The notes: generated by a model from the letters alone, not told the origin. DNA of 10,198 nt from Ectocarpus siliculosus (GCA_000310025.1 FN649741.1:7714999-7725196), one strand, 5' to 3'. Positions 1-7,999 are shown, numbered from the stretch's first letter. Numbers and translations are program-made.

Positions 1-276
1 GGAGTCCTGCGATTTTTCGGGACTCCCAAGCACACGGCGCCGGGCTTGATGTCCGTTAGGCAGGTCACGCAGGGCGACGGGATCGAGAGTACAGATATCT
101 TATACTTGCAGCCCTGTGAGTAATTCTCACACCCGCCGAACGTTGAACAGCGCCGGGTGACTTTAGCTCCGTCACACTCTGGGCGAACGCAATAACCCAA
201 CACCTCACCGAGAACGTAGTCGGACCCAGGCTTGCGCTTGGCGGCAGGAGACGAGTTGAAAATGTTGCGCGATGAC
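1..276 (-). CDS. Partial exon of a cysteine-rich protein (unrecognised)
   Basis: Seen: on the minus strand a pyrimidine-rich stretch (about 280-345) ends in a CAG at 279-277, and from 276 one frame stays open to the window's left edge. It reads first SSRNIFNSSPAAKRKPG, then DYVLGEVLGYC, and then a cysteine-rich segment with the spacing C-x4-C-x8-C-x5-C-x6-C-x12-C-x2-C-x9-C. The eight cysteines and mixed residue composition look more like protein than the two overlapping frames, which are also open but arginine/serine/proline-rich. No start codon is present, so it would be an internal exon entered in phase 2. Inference: disulphide-rich extracellular or luminal domain. I do not recognise the family; the spacing does not match EGF or VWC repeats that I know. 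The GC-rich base composition makes chance open frames common, so this is moderate at best. Confidence 0.42.
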
Positions 277-530
277 CTGAAGCTTGCAGAGGTAGGAAAG
301 ATGCAGGCACTGGTAGAAGTGAGAGGTGTAGAGGAGTGAGAGGTGTGGGGGAGAGCGCGACGTGCGAGCCCGTGGCCCGCCGTGCGATGGGAGATAGCAG
401 ACTGCGCAAGCTGCGACACACGGGGAATCGGCAGCTCGGTAGGTCGGACAGTTACAGGCGGACAAAACCGGCGGAAGAGACGTGAAAGAAATCGTCCCTT
501 TATTCCTTTATTGGATGCGAGGACACATAG

Positions 531-1028
531 AGAACGAACCGAAAGCAGACAGAATGCTGGGCGTGCAGAAATGAGCTGCAGACAGACGGAGAGCGAAGAG
601 AACGAACCGAGAGCACACAGACTCTAAATCCAAGTGAAATATGATGGGAGAAATGCTGCTCTGTCAGGGCTCGAGAAAACCGATCTTTGAACGGAGAGCG
701 GCCCGCTGTAAATTGGCCTGTCTGTGGAAGAAGAGACGAAAATACATGAAAAGACATGTGAGCATAGAGCGGTGGAAGACAGACAGACAGTGAGACAGAG
801 AGAGACACAGGCAACACGTATATAGGGAGTATAGGGAGAGAAACAACCTTGTGTGGTCGTACTTGACACGCGCGCTCCACACGTGATCGAGAAACCGCGG
901 AGCGGAAACATGCCCCGAGAAGCGGAAAGACAGTACTCTAAATCCAAGTGAAATCTGATGGGAGAAATGCTGGTCTGTCAGGGCTCGAGAAAACCGATCT
1001 TTGAACGGAGAGCGGCCCGCTGGAAATG
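531..1028. repeat. 93-bp direct repeat pair in a purine-rich block
   Basis: Bases 621-713 and 935-1027 are near-identical direct copies, 314 bp apart, starting ACTCTAAATCCAAGTG and ending GAGAGCGGCCCGCT, with about three mismatches. Between them lie AGAC/GACAGA runs. A shorter duplicate (GAGAACGAACCGARAGCA) occurs at about 531 and 598, just left of the first copy. The block is rich in GA and poor in coding signal on either strand; open frames across it are shadows of these repeats. It could be LTR-like debris or a local segmental duplication. I see no terminal TG..CA boundaries or target-site duplication that would settle it. Confidence 0.75.
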
Positions 1029-1203
1029 CGAAATACTCGAAAGTTACGCCGAACACAACTGATAGAACTGTTACTCTTGCCAAGCTCCTTCATTTCCCCA
1101 GGCCGTTATCTGTTTGGTAAAATATCATGGGCTTGAGATCGAACTCGGTCCGCCCGAGCAGTGCTATTACCCACAAAATGTCTCTGTTATTTCTCTTTTT
1201 CAG

Positions 1204-2612
1204 GCGCCTACGGAGCCCACGGTCTATCGGGCAAATCGGACAAGATAAAGGCTGACTGGAAGACCGCTACCCAGTACCAGATGTTCCATGCCTTGGCTCT
1301 TGCCACCCTGCCCATCTACCAGAAGACTCCCGCCAGGACCGCCGCTGGGCTGCTCTTCACCACGGGCATCACCCTCTTCTCGGGGTCCATCTACTACGCC
1401 TGTGAGCTTTTATCGTGTTGCGTGAGATACCACACGCCCTGGACCAAACTCTGGAGCGAAGCCAGTGGCGGTGTCAATAACGGCGGCGGTGAAACCGTCT
1501 CATGGAGAGCGCTTTTCGAGAACGTTGTAGTAGTTTGATTTGTGGTGACCACCTCTCCATCTGGTTGAGAGACCTGGTCTTGTGGGAGACTCTCTGCTGA
1601 CGTTGCTTCCTAGTTTTCGCTTGAGTCACTTCAAGATCTGGCCTGCCCGGGTCCAACGCTGCCAGCCCTTTCATGACAATATCCTGAAGGTCTGAAGACA
1701 TCCTCTTCATCGTGGGGTAGTCGGGCTGTGAAAATCGGTCCGGGGGAGGTGGTATCTTCCATGATGCAACCTACGGCATTGTACGTTTGTGGGTGGTAGT
1801 GTGCGATGTCTCCTTGTCCGGACGTCGTGATGTGGCCGTGTGAGAACACGGCGAAACGCAAGCTCTCCCCCATGACGCTCTTTCTACGATCAAACACACC
1901 CGTACATATCCTTTGGTTTCTGTGTCCGTCTCTTGTTATTTTATTTTTTGTTCGTCCCATCACGTATTCTGGCGCCGGCCCGCACGAACTTTATTTCGGT
2001 TTGTGTTTGACGTTTCAGCCGGGGTCAGTGCTTTACATTCTCTCGCATCTCGTGAAATGACCATGTTAGCCGCCGCGTGCGAGGGTGCTTTCACCCCGTT
2101 TTGGCAAGCGGCAAAACAATGTACCTAGCTCAGGTCGTCTTACCTCTTCGGCCTTTGCCCATTACTCTCTAGCATGAAAATCATCGTGAAGTTTTGGGCA
2201 TTTTCGGAGTATAAATCGCCGGAACTGCTGTAGCATAGTTGGCAAAACTAACAGCATGAAAGACAGATTACGGCATATTTTGGAGCGTAATTGGGCAAGC
2301 AATAAGAACATGCTTGCCATATATTGGAGCAATATTGTAGAAGAGGGGAAAACATATTGGAGAAAAAGGCCTTTCTATCTGTCTCGTGTCCTAAAGAGGA
2401 GCACAATCACCACCGGAGGAGGGGTTTTGTTTTGTGCTTCGACGCCCCCCCTCCCCCCCCCCCTCATCTCTCATCGATCGATCTGCCGTGTGTCTCTCTT
2501 TGTTGTTTTGTGGGCAGCCTTGAAGGAGGACAAGAAAGCCAGTAAAGTGGCGCCTGCCGGGGGTATCTGCTTGATTCTGGGATGGGCGACGATGGCCATC
2601 CTCAAGCGGTGA
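1204..2612 (+). CDS. TMEM256: TMEM256/DUF423-like small membrane protein, last two exons
   Basis: Exons at 1204-1401 and 2518-2612; intron 1402-2517 (donor GTGAGC, acceptor TTGTGGGCAG). The first exon follows a good acceptor (TTATTTCTCTTTTTCAG). Spliced, it reads GAYGAHGLSGK, then DWKTATQYQMFHALALATLP, a second helix AAGLLFTTGITLFSGSIYYA, then across the splice (T|CC, Ser) SLKEDKKASKVAPAGG and a last helix ICLILGWATMAILKR before a TGA. GAYGAHGL, YQxxHALAL, the GxxLFSGSxY helix and the APAGGxxxxxGW end are the hallmarks of the DUF423 (bacterial YgdD)/TMEM256 family, normally about 110-125 residues with three to four helices, function unknown. About 97 residues are present; only the first helix is missing, so an upstream exon ending in G (phase 1) is required. 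A weak candidate is 1026-1116 (see findings). Confidence 0.88.
1417..1770. mobile_element. MITE-like element, copy 1, terminal inverted repeats
   Basis: The left end (1417-1449) reads GTTGCGTGAGATACCACACG followed by CCCTGGACC. The right end (1730-1770), read on the opposite strand, is GTTGCATCATGGAAGATACC followed by ACCTCCCCCGGACCG and TTTTC. The ends therefore form imperfect inverted repeats of about 35-40 bp around a core GATACCAC..CCCNGGACC. It has no coding capacity, consistent with a non-autonomous DNA transposon (MITE). The same ends and a related internal segment occur at 5411-5615. A clean target-site duplication is not visible, and the family is not one I can name. Confidence 0.62.
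2273..2366. repeat. AT-rich degenerate repeat with an 8-bp-arm hairpin
   Basis: CATATTTTGGAGC (2273), CATATATTGGAGC (about 2318) and CATATTGGAG (about 2353) recur within 95 bp. Between the first two is a perfect inverted repeat, GGCAAGCA (2294-2301) and TGCTTGCC (2311-2318), with a 9-nt loop. The stretch lies within the TMEM256-like intron, 150-250 nt before its acceptor. It may be a worn minisatellite or the remains of a small foldback element. Confidence 0.5.
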
Positions 2613-4666
2613 CCCCGGCACAGCAAGAAGCTTCTTCCGCTGTCGTCTCGCAGACAAAGTTTGCACTTTGGTGGACCTCTCTGACAAACTCCGAGAGCAG
2701 CGCTTTTGAAACAGAGAGAAATCAGTGTGATTGAGCCCCGACTGGATCTACCTGTAGAGAGACGGGATACTGATGACTATTCATCTAACCCTTCTGTCTT
2801 GACTATGATACGCATTCCTTGCTGCGCGGGGGGCAATTTTGTTGCTCTTTCTCAGGCGGGGGCGCGCGGGTGGGGGGGGGGTACGTCGAACCGTTTCTGT
2901 TCAGCTACCAAGATATGATCGGGCTTCGCGGTGACACGTTGTTCGTGCACACCAGAGCAATGACCGCTCAAGTCGGGAATGAGGTTGGATCGTACTTCTT
3001 TTCATTTCCGTGGTATATGGCGTGGGAGACTCTGTACGCCCAAAGTCCTTGGTCTTTGCATGGCCAAGTTGGCGGCGTGTAAACCGCCAAAACACCTTGT
3101 ACATACTGTAGCTCCTTGTAGATTCCTTTAGAGCTTGATTTTTTGTGCAGGCTGAGGCCCCAGTTTGCACGTGGGGGAATTGACGCGCGTTCCTGCATCT
3201 GTGTCGTGGAAAGCCTCAATCGAGCGGTTTTCTGCCTAATCTCTGCCTTATCGTGGCTAGGACCGACCCCACCCAAAACGTACGCAGCTGCTGTAGAACA
3301 CGTGGGCCCAACGGATGAAAAAAACATAGTGTTGGGGGTATGAGGGACGGTTCCCATCCCGCGACCCCCAGGCTTGCATGTCTCGGAAAGTTTCTCACGC
3401 ATACATGCCCCGAATCTCCCTTCTGGAACAGCCTCTAGTTGTTCCCCAATTGCAATTTGGGGATTCTATCCCGACTACAAGAAAGGTCTACACAAGTCTC
3501 CGGAGAGGACGTGTTTAGATTGGATCAGTCCGGAAAGTGAAAAGTGCCACCCCCGTTTCGAGACACGGTTGCCAAACCAATCCGATCCTTATCCTTACGG
3601 CGGAACGCCAAACGAACCTCTTGAGCGCATACGCAAATAACAACAAATGACAGTAACGAACGCCATACGGAAAACGCACATTCTAATGTGCCATCGGTAA
3701 CCTCATGAAAGATACCTTGTTACCTTTGGGCCGTTCACGGAGAGCCAGCCAAACACTGATGGATGGATCCCATACACACAGCAAAAACGTTGAGCGTGTA
3801 AAAACATGGAAGAGACCCATGATTGCACAACCAGATAAAACATCCTCCAAAACCTGAACCTTCACGATCATGACGCTGTACATTCCACCGCCCAAACAGC
3901 TGTTCGGTGCAGCCCTACTTGTACCCCCCCAACAAAACATGCTTGCGCTGTCCGTCGACTCCCGAACAAGGCCCGGAAGGCCGCAAGAAAAAACGCCACG
4001 AAACTTACATGAAACACCCATATATTTTCAACCGCAAACCGCAGCATGACCAACCAACGAACACAGGGTCAACCGCCCCAAACACTCCACGGAACGCTTG
4101 TGGAACAGGACAAGTGTTGCGGGGGGGACCCACGAAAGCATACCGTGGTAATGTTGTAGAACCTTCGACCTAATTTCTGTAATTCTGGTTTATCGAATAC
4201 ACTGTTGTCCCGGGAGCAAGGTCTGATGCTGCTACCAAAGACGAACAGAAATAAAACTAGTGCTACACCTATGATTCCCTGACGACGTCGACTGTTGAAG
4301 TAACCTGCCGGCAGACTTGGAGTGGAATGGGGTGGAATTGAACCCATCTCCAGTTTCTGCCAAAGCCAAGGGGGATGAAATTGGCCACGAGTACATGTGC
4401 GTACACAGCAGTAAATATTGTATACGTGTAACAAACGGTGAATACCTATGCAGACCATGCATCCTTTAGCTCATCGATACTCTTCTATCACTCTATCATA
4501 TCCCGATCCCACAACTCTGTAACTGAAATCGCTGTCGCGTCGACACGCCTGTAAAATGTGTAGCTATTTTACGTTGCCTGGGAAAAAACTGTAAAACGAA
4601 CGGTAGCGAAAGAAGAGACAGATGGAATCACGTTCCGTGGCGCTATTCGCCCTGCTCGAACAGCTA
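2613..4666. other. Convergent intergenic stretch, no supported gene
   Basis: It lies between the TMEM256-like stop on the plus strand and the stop of the two-helix protein on the minus strand, so it should hold both 3' untranslated regions. Open frames such as 3374-3640 (+), 2968-3402 (-), 3907-4173 (+) and 4069-4458 (-) have no recognisable domain, no exon-like boundaries in agreeing phase and no conserved motifs that I can see. Small inverted repeats are present: CCCCAA/TTGGGG at 3444-3462, GGCGG/CCGCC near 3070-3087, and GGTAAC/GTTACC near 3697-3724. A poly-G run lies near 2872-2881. No clear polyadenylation signal can be assigned. Confidence 0.55.
3444..3462. repeat. Short perfect hairpin CCCCAA-TTGGGG
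   Basis: CCCCAA (3444-3449) and TTGGGG (3457-3462) flank TTGCAAT. It is a 6-bp-arm foldback in the region expected to be 3' untranslated sequence. It could be an RNA stem or chance; nothing downstream marks it as a terminator. Confidence 0.35.
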
Positions 4667-4895
4667 TTAGCGGAAGTGCTGTTCCATGTAGCTGTATAAC
4701 TGCGAGGTGTCGAACCCCCCGTCTGGAAAAGCCTCCTCCATTGGGAGGTGCCGCTCGTAGTTCGTGGCGCTTCGTCACGTACGGAAGTGTTGCAAGCAGA
4801 GAGGGGGGGGGTGGGGGGAGGGAGGAGGGGGCGAGAGAGAGAGACGCACAAATAAAGAGACGGAGACACACGGCGACAGAGATGCACACACGGGA

Positions 4896-4952
<57 letters not shown>

Positions 4953-6764
4953 AAGGGCAGAGGGAGAGGGAGGGAGGGATTACGGGGGACGTACCGCGAA
5001 CTTTGTAGGAGACACCCCCAAAAAAGAGACCGCTCCGCACATCCCCACAAGCAGCCAACCCCGTGACGTTACGTGCTGTCAGACCAGACCCAACTTGGTG
5101 CGTCCGGTTCGCTTCAACACGACCGCCGGCTTTGATTACATGACAGAGGCTGCTACTCAACCCTTCTTGTCTTCACATTAAAAAACACTACTCAACCCTA
5201 CCCCTATAAAAACAACACACAACCATTCCTCGTTCATGCAAAATGTTACATCGTGTCCACGAAACATGAACCACCTTGCCGAGCAGCTGTCAACTCTCAG
5301 CAAACTCCCCCAGGCAACAAGCAACAAGCAACAGGGCACGGAAGAGGGATGGGCATGTGGAGCATGTATCTAGAGCAGTGCACGCGAGCAACGCGCGATC
5401 ACCACCATAGGTTGCATACGTCAAATACCACACACACCCTGGACCGGTTTTCAAAGCTCCACTAGTCTGCAGCGAAAACGGCAGTAACAGTGCCGAAAAT
5501 GGCGGCGTCGGGACCGTCTCGTCGAGAGCTTCCCGAGAACGTATCAGTTGGTTGCGGCGTCGTGGAGTACTTTAGGCTTGAAAAACTGTCCAGGGGGTGT
5601 GGTACCTTACGCAACCTACGGTATCTGTTTCGGTGCTGCTTCCGTACACGCAAAACCATCCTGGGCACCGCTGTGGAGCCCATTTTGCGGAAGGAGGGAG
5701 GGAGGGACGAAACACAGGCTGCCATGCAGGTAGGGTGGCTTCGGCTATGGAATTATCCAGGAAATATGTATCTACATGGAATTCTTCCGAAGACAAGACG
5801 AGTGCCAACCGCCAGGCGGGAGAGACAAGCACGCCACACAAGACTAGATTGGACCGGAATATCTACATCGCCACCAAACGTCGATGAGCAGAGAGAGGGA
5901 AAGGAAGGGGAGAAAGATAGAGACAGAGACAGACAGAGACAGACAGAGACAGACAGAGACAGACAGAGACAGACAGAGAGGACGGAAAGAGACTTGACTT
6001 ACGTCTGGAAGACCTCCTTGAGTCCTTGAACCTCCTGCTTCGCCGAGAACCAGTACAACAGGAACAACGCCGACGCCGCTGTACACAGGACACCCCCAAA
6101 CACCCCAGCAGCTCCTCTCGCGATGTACCTGCGTATTCCACGGCGATTAAATCAAGATGCGGCGGGTGATACTACCGTCGACACGTACAAGGAGCAGCGT
6201 CTTGCTTACGAAAACACCGAACTCCAAGCAGAAGAGGGTATTCATGAGATTCGAACACCAACCGACCGCGTACTTATGGCGCGTCCGGCTTCAACATACG
6301 CCTCCAAAATAGATCCGCCACCGACACTTCCCCATTGTCAAGATAAAGATAAAGATAAAACATCGAGTAGTAGGTTTGGCTTGGAGCTTTCCCCGCACCG
6401 GTACATGTTCCGCAAGATTGCTGCAACGAACTTTCGTGCACCGTGCCCCGGCGTTATGGAGCAAATCGATCCCACAGGTTTCCCGCATGAGCCCGCCCCC
6501 CGTCCCCCCCCTCCCCCCCCCTGGGTAAAAAAATGCGAATAAAAAACACAAAGGAAACCCTCCCTACCCCCCACCACCGGAGTGAGAGAGAGAGAGTCTT
6601 CCTCACCCCATTAAACCGTCCGATTTGGCCACGGCTCCCCCAGCCAAGAGCGCCAGCCATAACGTCGCCAGGGCTTTAGCAGTGCGCAGGTGGCAAGTCC
6701 TTCGGTTCGAAGCCTCCTCTATCCCACGGTCGATTTCCGTCAACGCTCGCGCTAACAGCGGTCC
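4667..6764 (-). CDS. Two-helix membrane-hairpin protein, C-terminal three exons (unrecognised)
   Basis: Exons in transcript order are 6764-6607, 6128-6003 and 4769-4667. Splices: GG|G (donor GTGAGG, acceptor TACGCAG) and AC|C (donor GTAAGT, acceptor GACGAAG); all phases agree (0 in, 2, 2). The first exon reads GPLLARALTEIDRGIEEASN, RRTCHLRTAK, then a first helix ALATLWLALLAGGAVA. A short loop KSDGLMGYIARGAAG leads to a second helix VFGGVLCTAASALFLLYWFSA. The tail is KQEVQGLKEVFQTATNYERH, LPMEEAFPDGGF, DTSQLYSYMEQHFR and TAA. That makes 127 residues with a helical hairpin and a roughly 45-residue hydrophilic, weakly acidic tail. Both acceptors lie at the end of long AG-free CT-rich tracts, which strongly supports them. 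I do not recognise the family; topology (reticulon-like or other hairpin) is a guess. More exons probably lie upstream (7185-7328, 7425-7454). Confidence 0.72.
4900..4948. repeat. (GA)n microsatellite
   Basis: About 24 uninterrupted GA units, flanked by G-rich and GACACA-type degenerate repeats. In the minus-strand transcript this is a (CU)n pyrimidine tract upstream of the last exon of the two-helix gene. Confidence 0.95.
5411..5615. mobile_element. MITE-like element, copy 2 (short)
   Basis: The left end (5411-5450) reads GTTGCATACGTCAAATACCA then CACACACCCTGGACCGGTTTTC. The right end (5580-5615) on the other strand is GTTGCGTAAGGTACCACACC then CCCTGGACAGTTTTTC. These match the ends of the element at 1417-1770. 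Inside, the stretch around 5473-5545 (AGTGCCGAAAATGGCGG, ACCGTCTC, GAGAGC, CGAGAACGT in that order) parallels 1470-1530 of copy 1. The 205-bp length suggests an internal deletion relative to the 354-bp copy. Bases beyond the ends also agree partly (GCAACCTACGGyAT on both right sides), so the true ends may lie a few bases further out. It sits in the last intron of the two-helix gene. Confidence 0.62.
5921..5979. repeat. 10-bp minisatellite (ACAGAGACAG)n
   Basis: Five to six near-perfect copies of a 10-bp unit, preceded by GAGAGAGGGAAAGGAAGG. It starts about 25 bases inside the intron after the GTAAGT donor at 6002-5997 (minus strand). Open frames across it are translated repeat. Confidence 0.9.
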
Positions 6765-6786
6765 CTGTGTGGTTCATCCCCGGTAG

Positions 6787-6791
6787 GCCAG

Positions 6792-6824
<33 letters not shown>

Positions 6825-6835
6825 CGAGACAGAGA
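6787..6835. repeat. (GA)n microsatellite acting as pyrimidine tract on the minus strand
   Basis: Bases 6791-6822 are a run of about 16 GA units. On the minus strand this is (CT)n, 25-60 nt before the CACACAG acceptor at 6767-6765, and no AG occurs on that strand between 6856 and the acceptor. A smaller GA run (6584-6597) follows the same exon's donor. Confidence 0.85.
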
Positions 6836-6942
6836 GGAAGGGAGATGTGTTATTTTCTTCCCCCGACCGGGCGTTTTGCAGCAGCAGCGTGACTGCGGGG
6901 AGCGTTGGGTGCTTCTTTCTCATCAAAAATAATCCCGACCAC

Positions 6943-6972
6943 CTGCAATGTCCAATGCCTCCTCTTCCTTGC
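6943..6972 (-). CDS. Possible 30-nt cassette exon of the two-helix gene
   Basis: Between TCTATAG (acceptor, 6975-6973) and a GTGGTC donor (6942) is a 30-nt stretch encoding ARKRRHWTLQ in phase 0/0, which could be included or skipped without shifting the frame between the exons at 7328-7185 and 6764-6607. An alternative reading with an acceptor at 7003 gives LLISLGESIGKEEEALDIA, which looks more protein-like, but it ends in phase 1 and would not join the next exon in frame. Only transcript data can choose. Confidence 0.25.
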
Positions 6973-7184
6973 CTATAGACTCTCCGAGGGAGATGAGCAG
7001 CACTTCGGGCCACATGTCACCCCAAACAACGCAAACAAGAACAACAACAGGATTAGGTCGTCAGCGCCACGACGGATCAACAACAACCACTGCCACATTG
7101 GCAATACAAACACAAACCAATACAGCTTGAATGCAGCAGCGTTCCACCAAAGGTGGCGTTACGAAGACCACTACTAAACAGCAC

Positions 7185-7328
7185 CTGAGGGAAAGTCCCT
7201 CCCGGGATGGATTGGGAGTGCCGCAAGCCCCGCCGTGGCGGGGGCATCCCGTCGATGTCATCGTCCAGCGAGCTATGATCGTCGTCGTCGCCGCCTTCGG
7301 GATCTCTAGCCGTAAACTCCGCGGCAAC
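7185..7328 (-). CDS. Acidic, disordered exon, probably upstream part of the two-helix gene
   Basis: A 144-nt exon in phase 0/0. Acceptor GGCTGTGGCAG at 7331-7329, donor CAG|GTGCTG at 7184. It encodes VAAEFTARDPEGGDDDDHSS, LDDDIDGMPPPRRGL and RHSQSIPGGTFPQ: a D-rich patch then basic/proline residues, typical of a cytosolic disordered linker. It lies on the same strand as, and in phase with, the exon at 6764, so it may join that exon directly. The donor (GTGCTG) is weak. A longer exon using GTAACG further on (7162) is possible. Assignment to the same gene is inference. Confidence 0.5.
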
Positions 7329-7350
7329 CTGCCACAGCCACAGCAAGGAG

Positions 7351-7365
7351 TAGGGTTAGGGTTAG
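7351..7365. repeat. Interstitial telomere-like motif (TAGGGT)2
   Basis: TAGGGTTAGGGTTAG is two and a half TTAGGG units. On the minus strand it reads CTAACCCTAACCCTA, 22-36 nt before the acceptor at 7331-7329, so it also supplies CTAAC branch-point-like motifs. It is too short to mark a chromosome end. Confidence 0.7.
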
Positions 7366-7424
7366 CAGCAGGGCGCAGAAACACAAGCGAGTTCAAGTCA
7401 AGATTGAGAGGTGAAGAGGCATAC

Positions 7425-7454
7425 CTGGGTCACGGGGGCACCGTGAGTATTTTC
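7425..7454 (-). CDS. Possible 30-nt microexon ENTHGAPVTQ
   Basis: On the minus strand 13 C then TTCAAAG precede 30 nt (ENTHGAPVTQ, phase 0/0), followed by a good donor, CCCAG|GTATGC. It would join the exon at 7328 in frame. The alternative is that the exon is longer and reads through the poly-C, where an error in the length of the 13-base homopolymer would change the frame: the other reading, MRGQWSNGYGMHDYE and on into PPPP, ends out of phase with the next exon. Confidence 0.35.
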
Positions 7455-7671
7455 CTTTGAAGGGGGGGGGGGGGTACTCATAGTCGTGCATGCCGTAACC
7501 GTTAGACCATTGACCTCGCATCCCCACAATGTCGGGACGGGACGATACGCCGGGTTTTCGCCGGCCCAGGTTTTTTTCACCAGGATGAACCAGAGGAAGG
7601 GAGAGGGGGTACCACATTGTCGTTAGGGCCGACAAGAAATGGTGTATCGGTTACGCCAAGGCGACCGTAAG

Positions 7672-7680
7672 ATATATATC
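7672..7680 (-). promoter_or_regulatory. Possible TATA-like element
   Basis: TATATATCTT on the minus strand stands out in GC-rich sequence between the sphingomyelinase stop (7817) and the first plausible exons of the two-helix gene (below 7630). It would suit a promoter for the latter, but there is no further support. Confidence 0.2.
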
Positions 7681-7816
7681 TCGCGGAAGACAACCCCCTA
7701 CACCAACATATCTCCATCGATGCCGCCATGGTACAAGTCAAAACAACAACCAACCATGCCGTAAGACCCTAAGACCCCCTCTGCGAAAAACAAGCCCAGT
7801 CGCGGCGGCATCACGG

Positions 7817-7999
7817 CTAAAATCCTCGGCTCACCCCGTGGTGGTCGGACAAATTAATCCTCCGTTGCGCTCCCACCCCTGCTCCGCCCCTACCCCCGCC
7901 CCCCCCCAACCCAGCCCCAACGCCGTCCACGAAATTCCCGTCTTCTGATCGCACGGGCGACGCCGCCGCTGCCCGCCCCTGCCCCCGGGGCTGGCTATC

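Larger units (their letters stand above)
1402..2517 (+). other. Intron of the TMEM256-like gene
   Basis: The 1,116-nt intron joins codon phase 1 exactly (T|CC). It begins GTGAGC directly after the YYA codons and ends in a C-rich then T-rich tract (2447-2513) and CAG. It contains the longer of two inverted-repeat elements (1417-1770), and an AT-rich stretch at 2260-2375 with repeated CATATTxTGGAG motifs. Open frames inside it (for example 1806-2060 and 2256-2612 before the splice site) have no coding support of their own. Confidence 0.8.
4770..6002 (-). other. Last intron of the two-helix gene, with element and microsatellites
   Basis: The 1,233-nt intron holds, from its 5' end, a GAGACAGACA-type 10-bp minisatellite (about 5921-5979), the shorter inverted-repeat element (5411-5615), an A-rich stretch (5178-5250) with short AT-rich motifs, and a long (GA)n tract at about 4900-4948 that reads as (CT)n in the transcript. 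On the minus strand the 228 bases from 5000 to 4773 contain no AG dinucleotide before the acceptor at 4771-4770. The 198-residue minus-strand open frame here is mostly translated (CT)n and is not a gene. Confidence 0.7.

Noticed and set aside
1-26. GGAGTCC/GGACTCC foldback at the left edge
   Set aside because: A 7-bp stem with a 12-nt loop inside a likely coding exon; no functional context.
3374-3640. 88-residue plus-strand open frame in the convergent stretch
   Set aside because: No recognisable motif, helix or exon boundary; length is within chance for this base composition.
4330-4365. Minus-strand GGGTTCAATTCC resembling a tRNA T loop
   Set aside because: The flanking 5-nt arms do not pair and no anticodon or acceptor arms can be drawn.
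4564-5160. 198-residue minus-strand open frame
   Set aside because: Most of it is translated (CT)n and C-rich intron sequence. The real last exon (4769-4667) uses another frame within it. A possible small exon ending in SYKVRG before GTACGT (about 4991) does not improve the splice model, since the neighbouring exons already join in phase.
4741-5181. 146-residue plus-strand frame (RERERE)
   Set aside because: It is translated (GA)n microsatellite.
5092-6300. Short similarity between about 5097-5127 and 6279-6303 (GCGTCCGGyTTCAACA-like)
   Set aside because: Too short and gapped to distinguish from chance; no further alignable flanks.
6696-6712. GGTTCGAAGCC on the plus strand, resembling a tRNA/SINE B box
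   Set aside because: It has no matching T stem or acceptor stem and lies inside the well-supported coding exon 6764-6607 on the minus strand.
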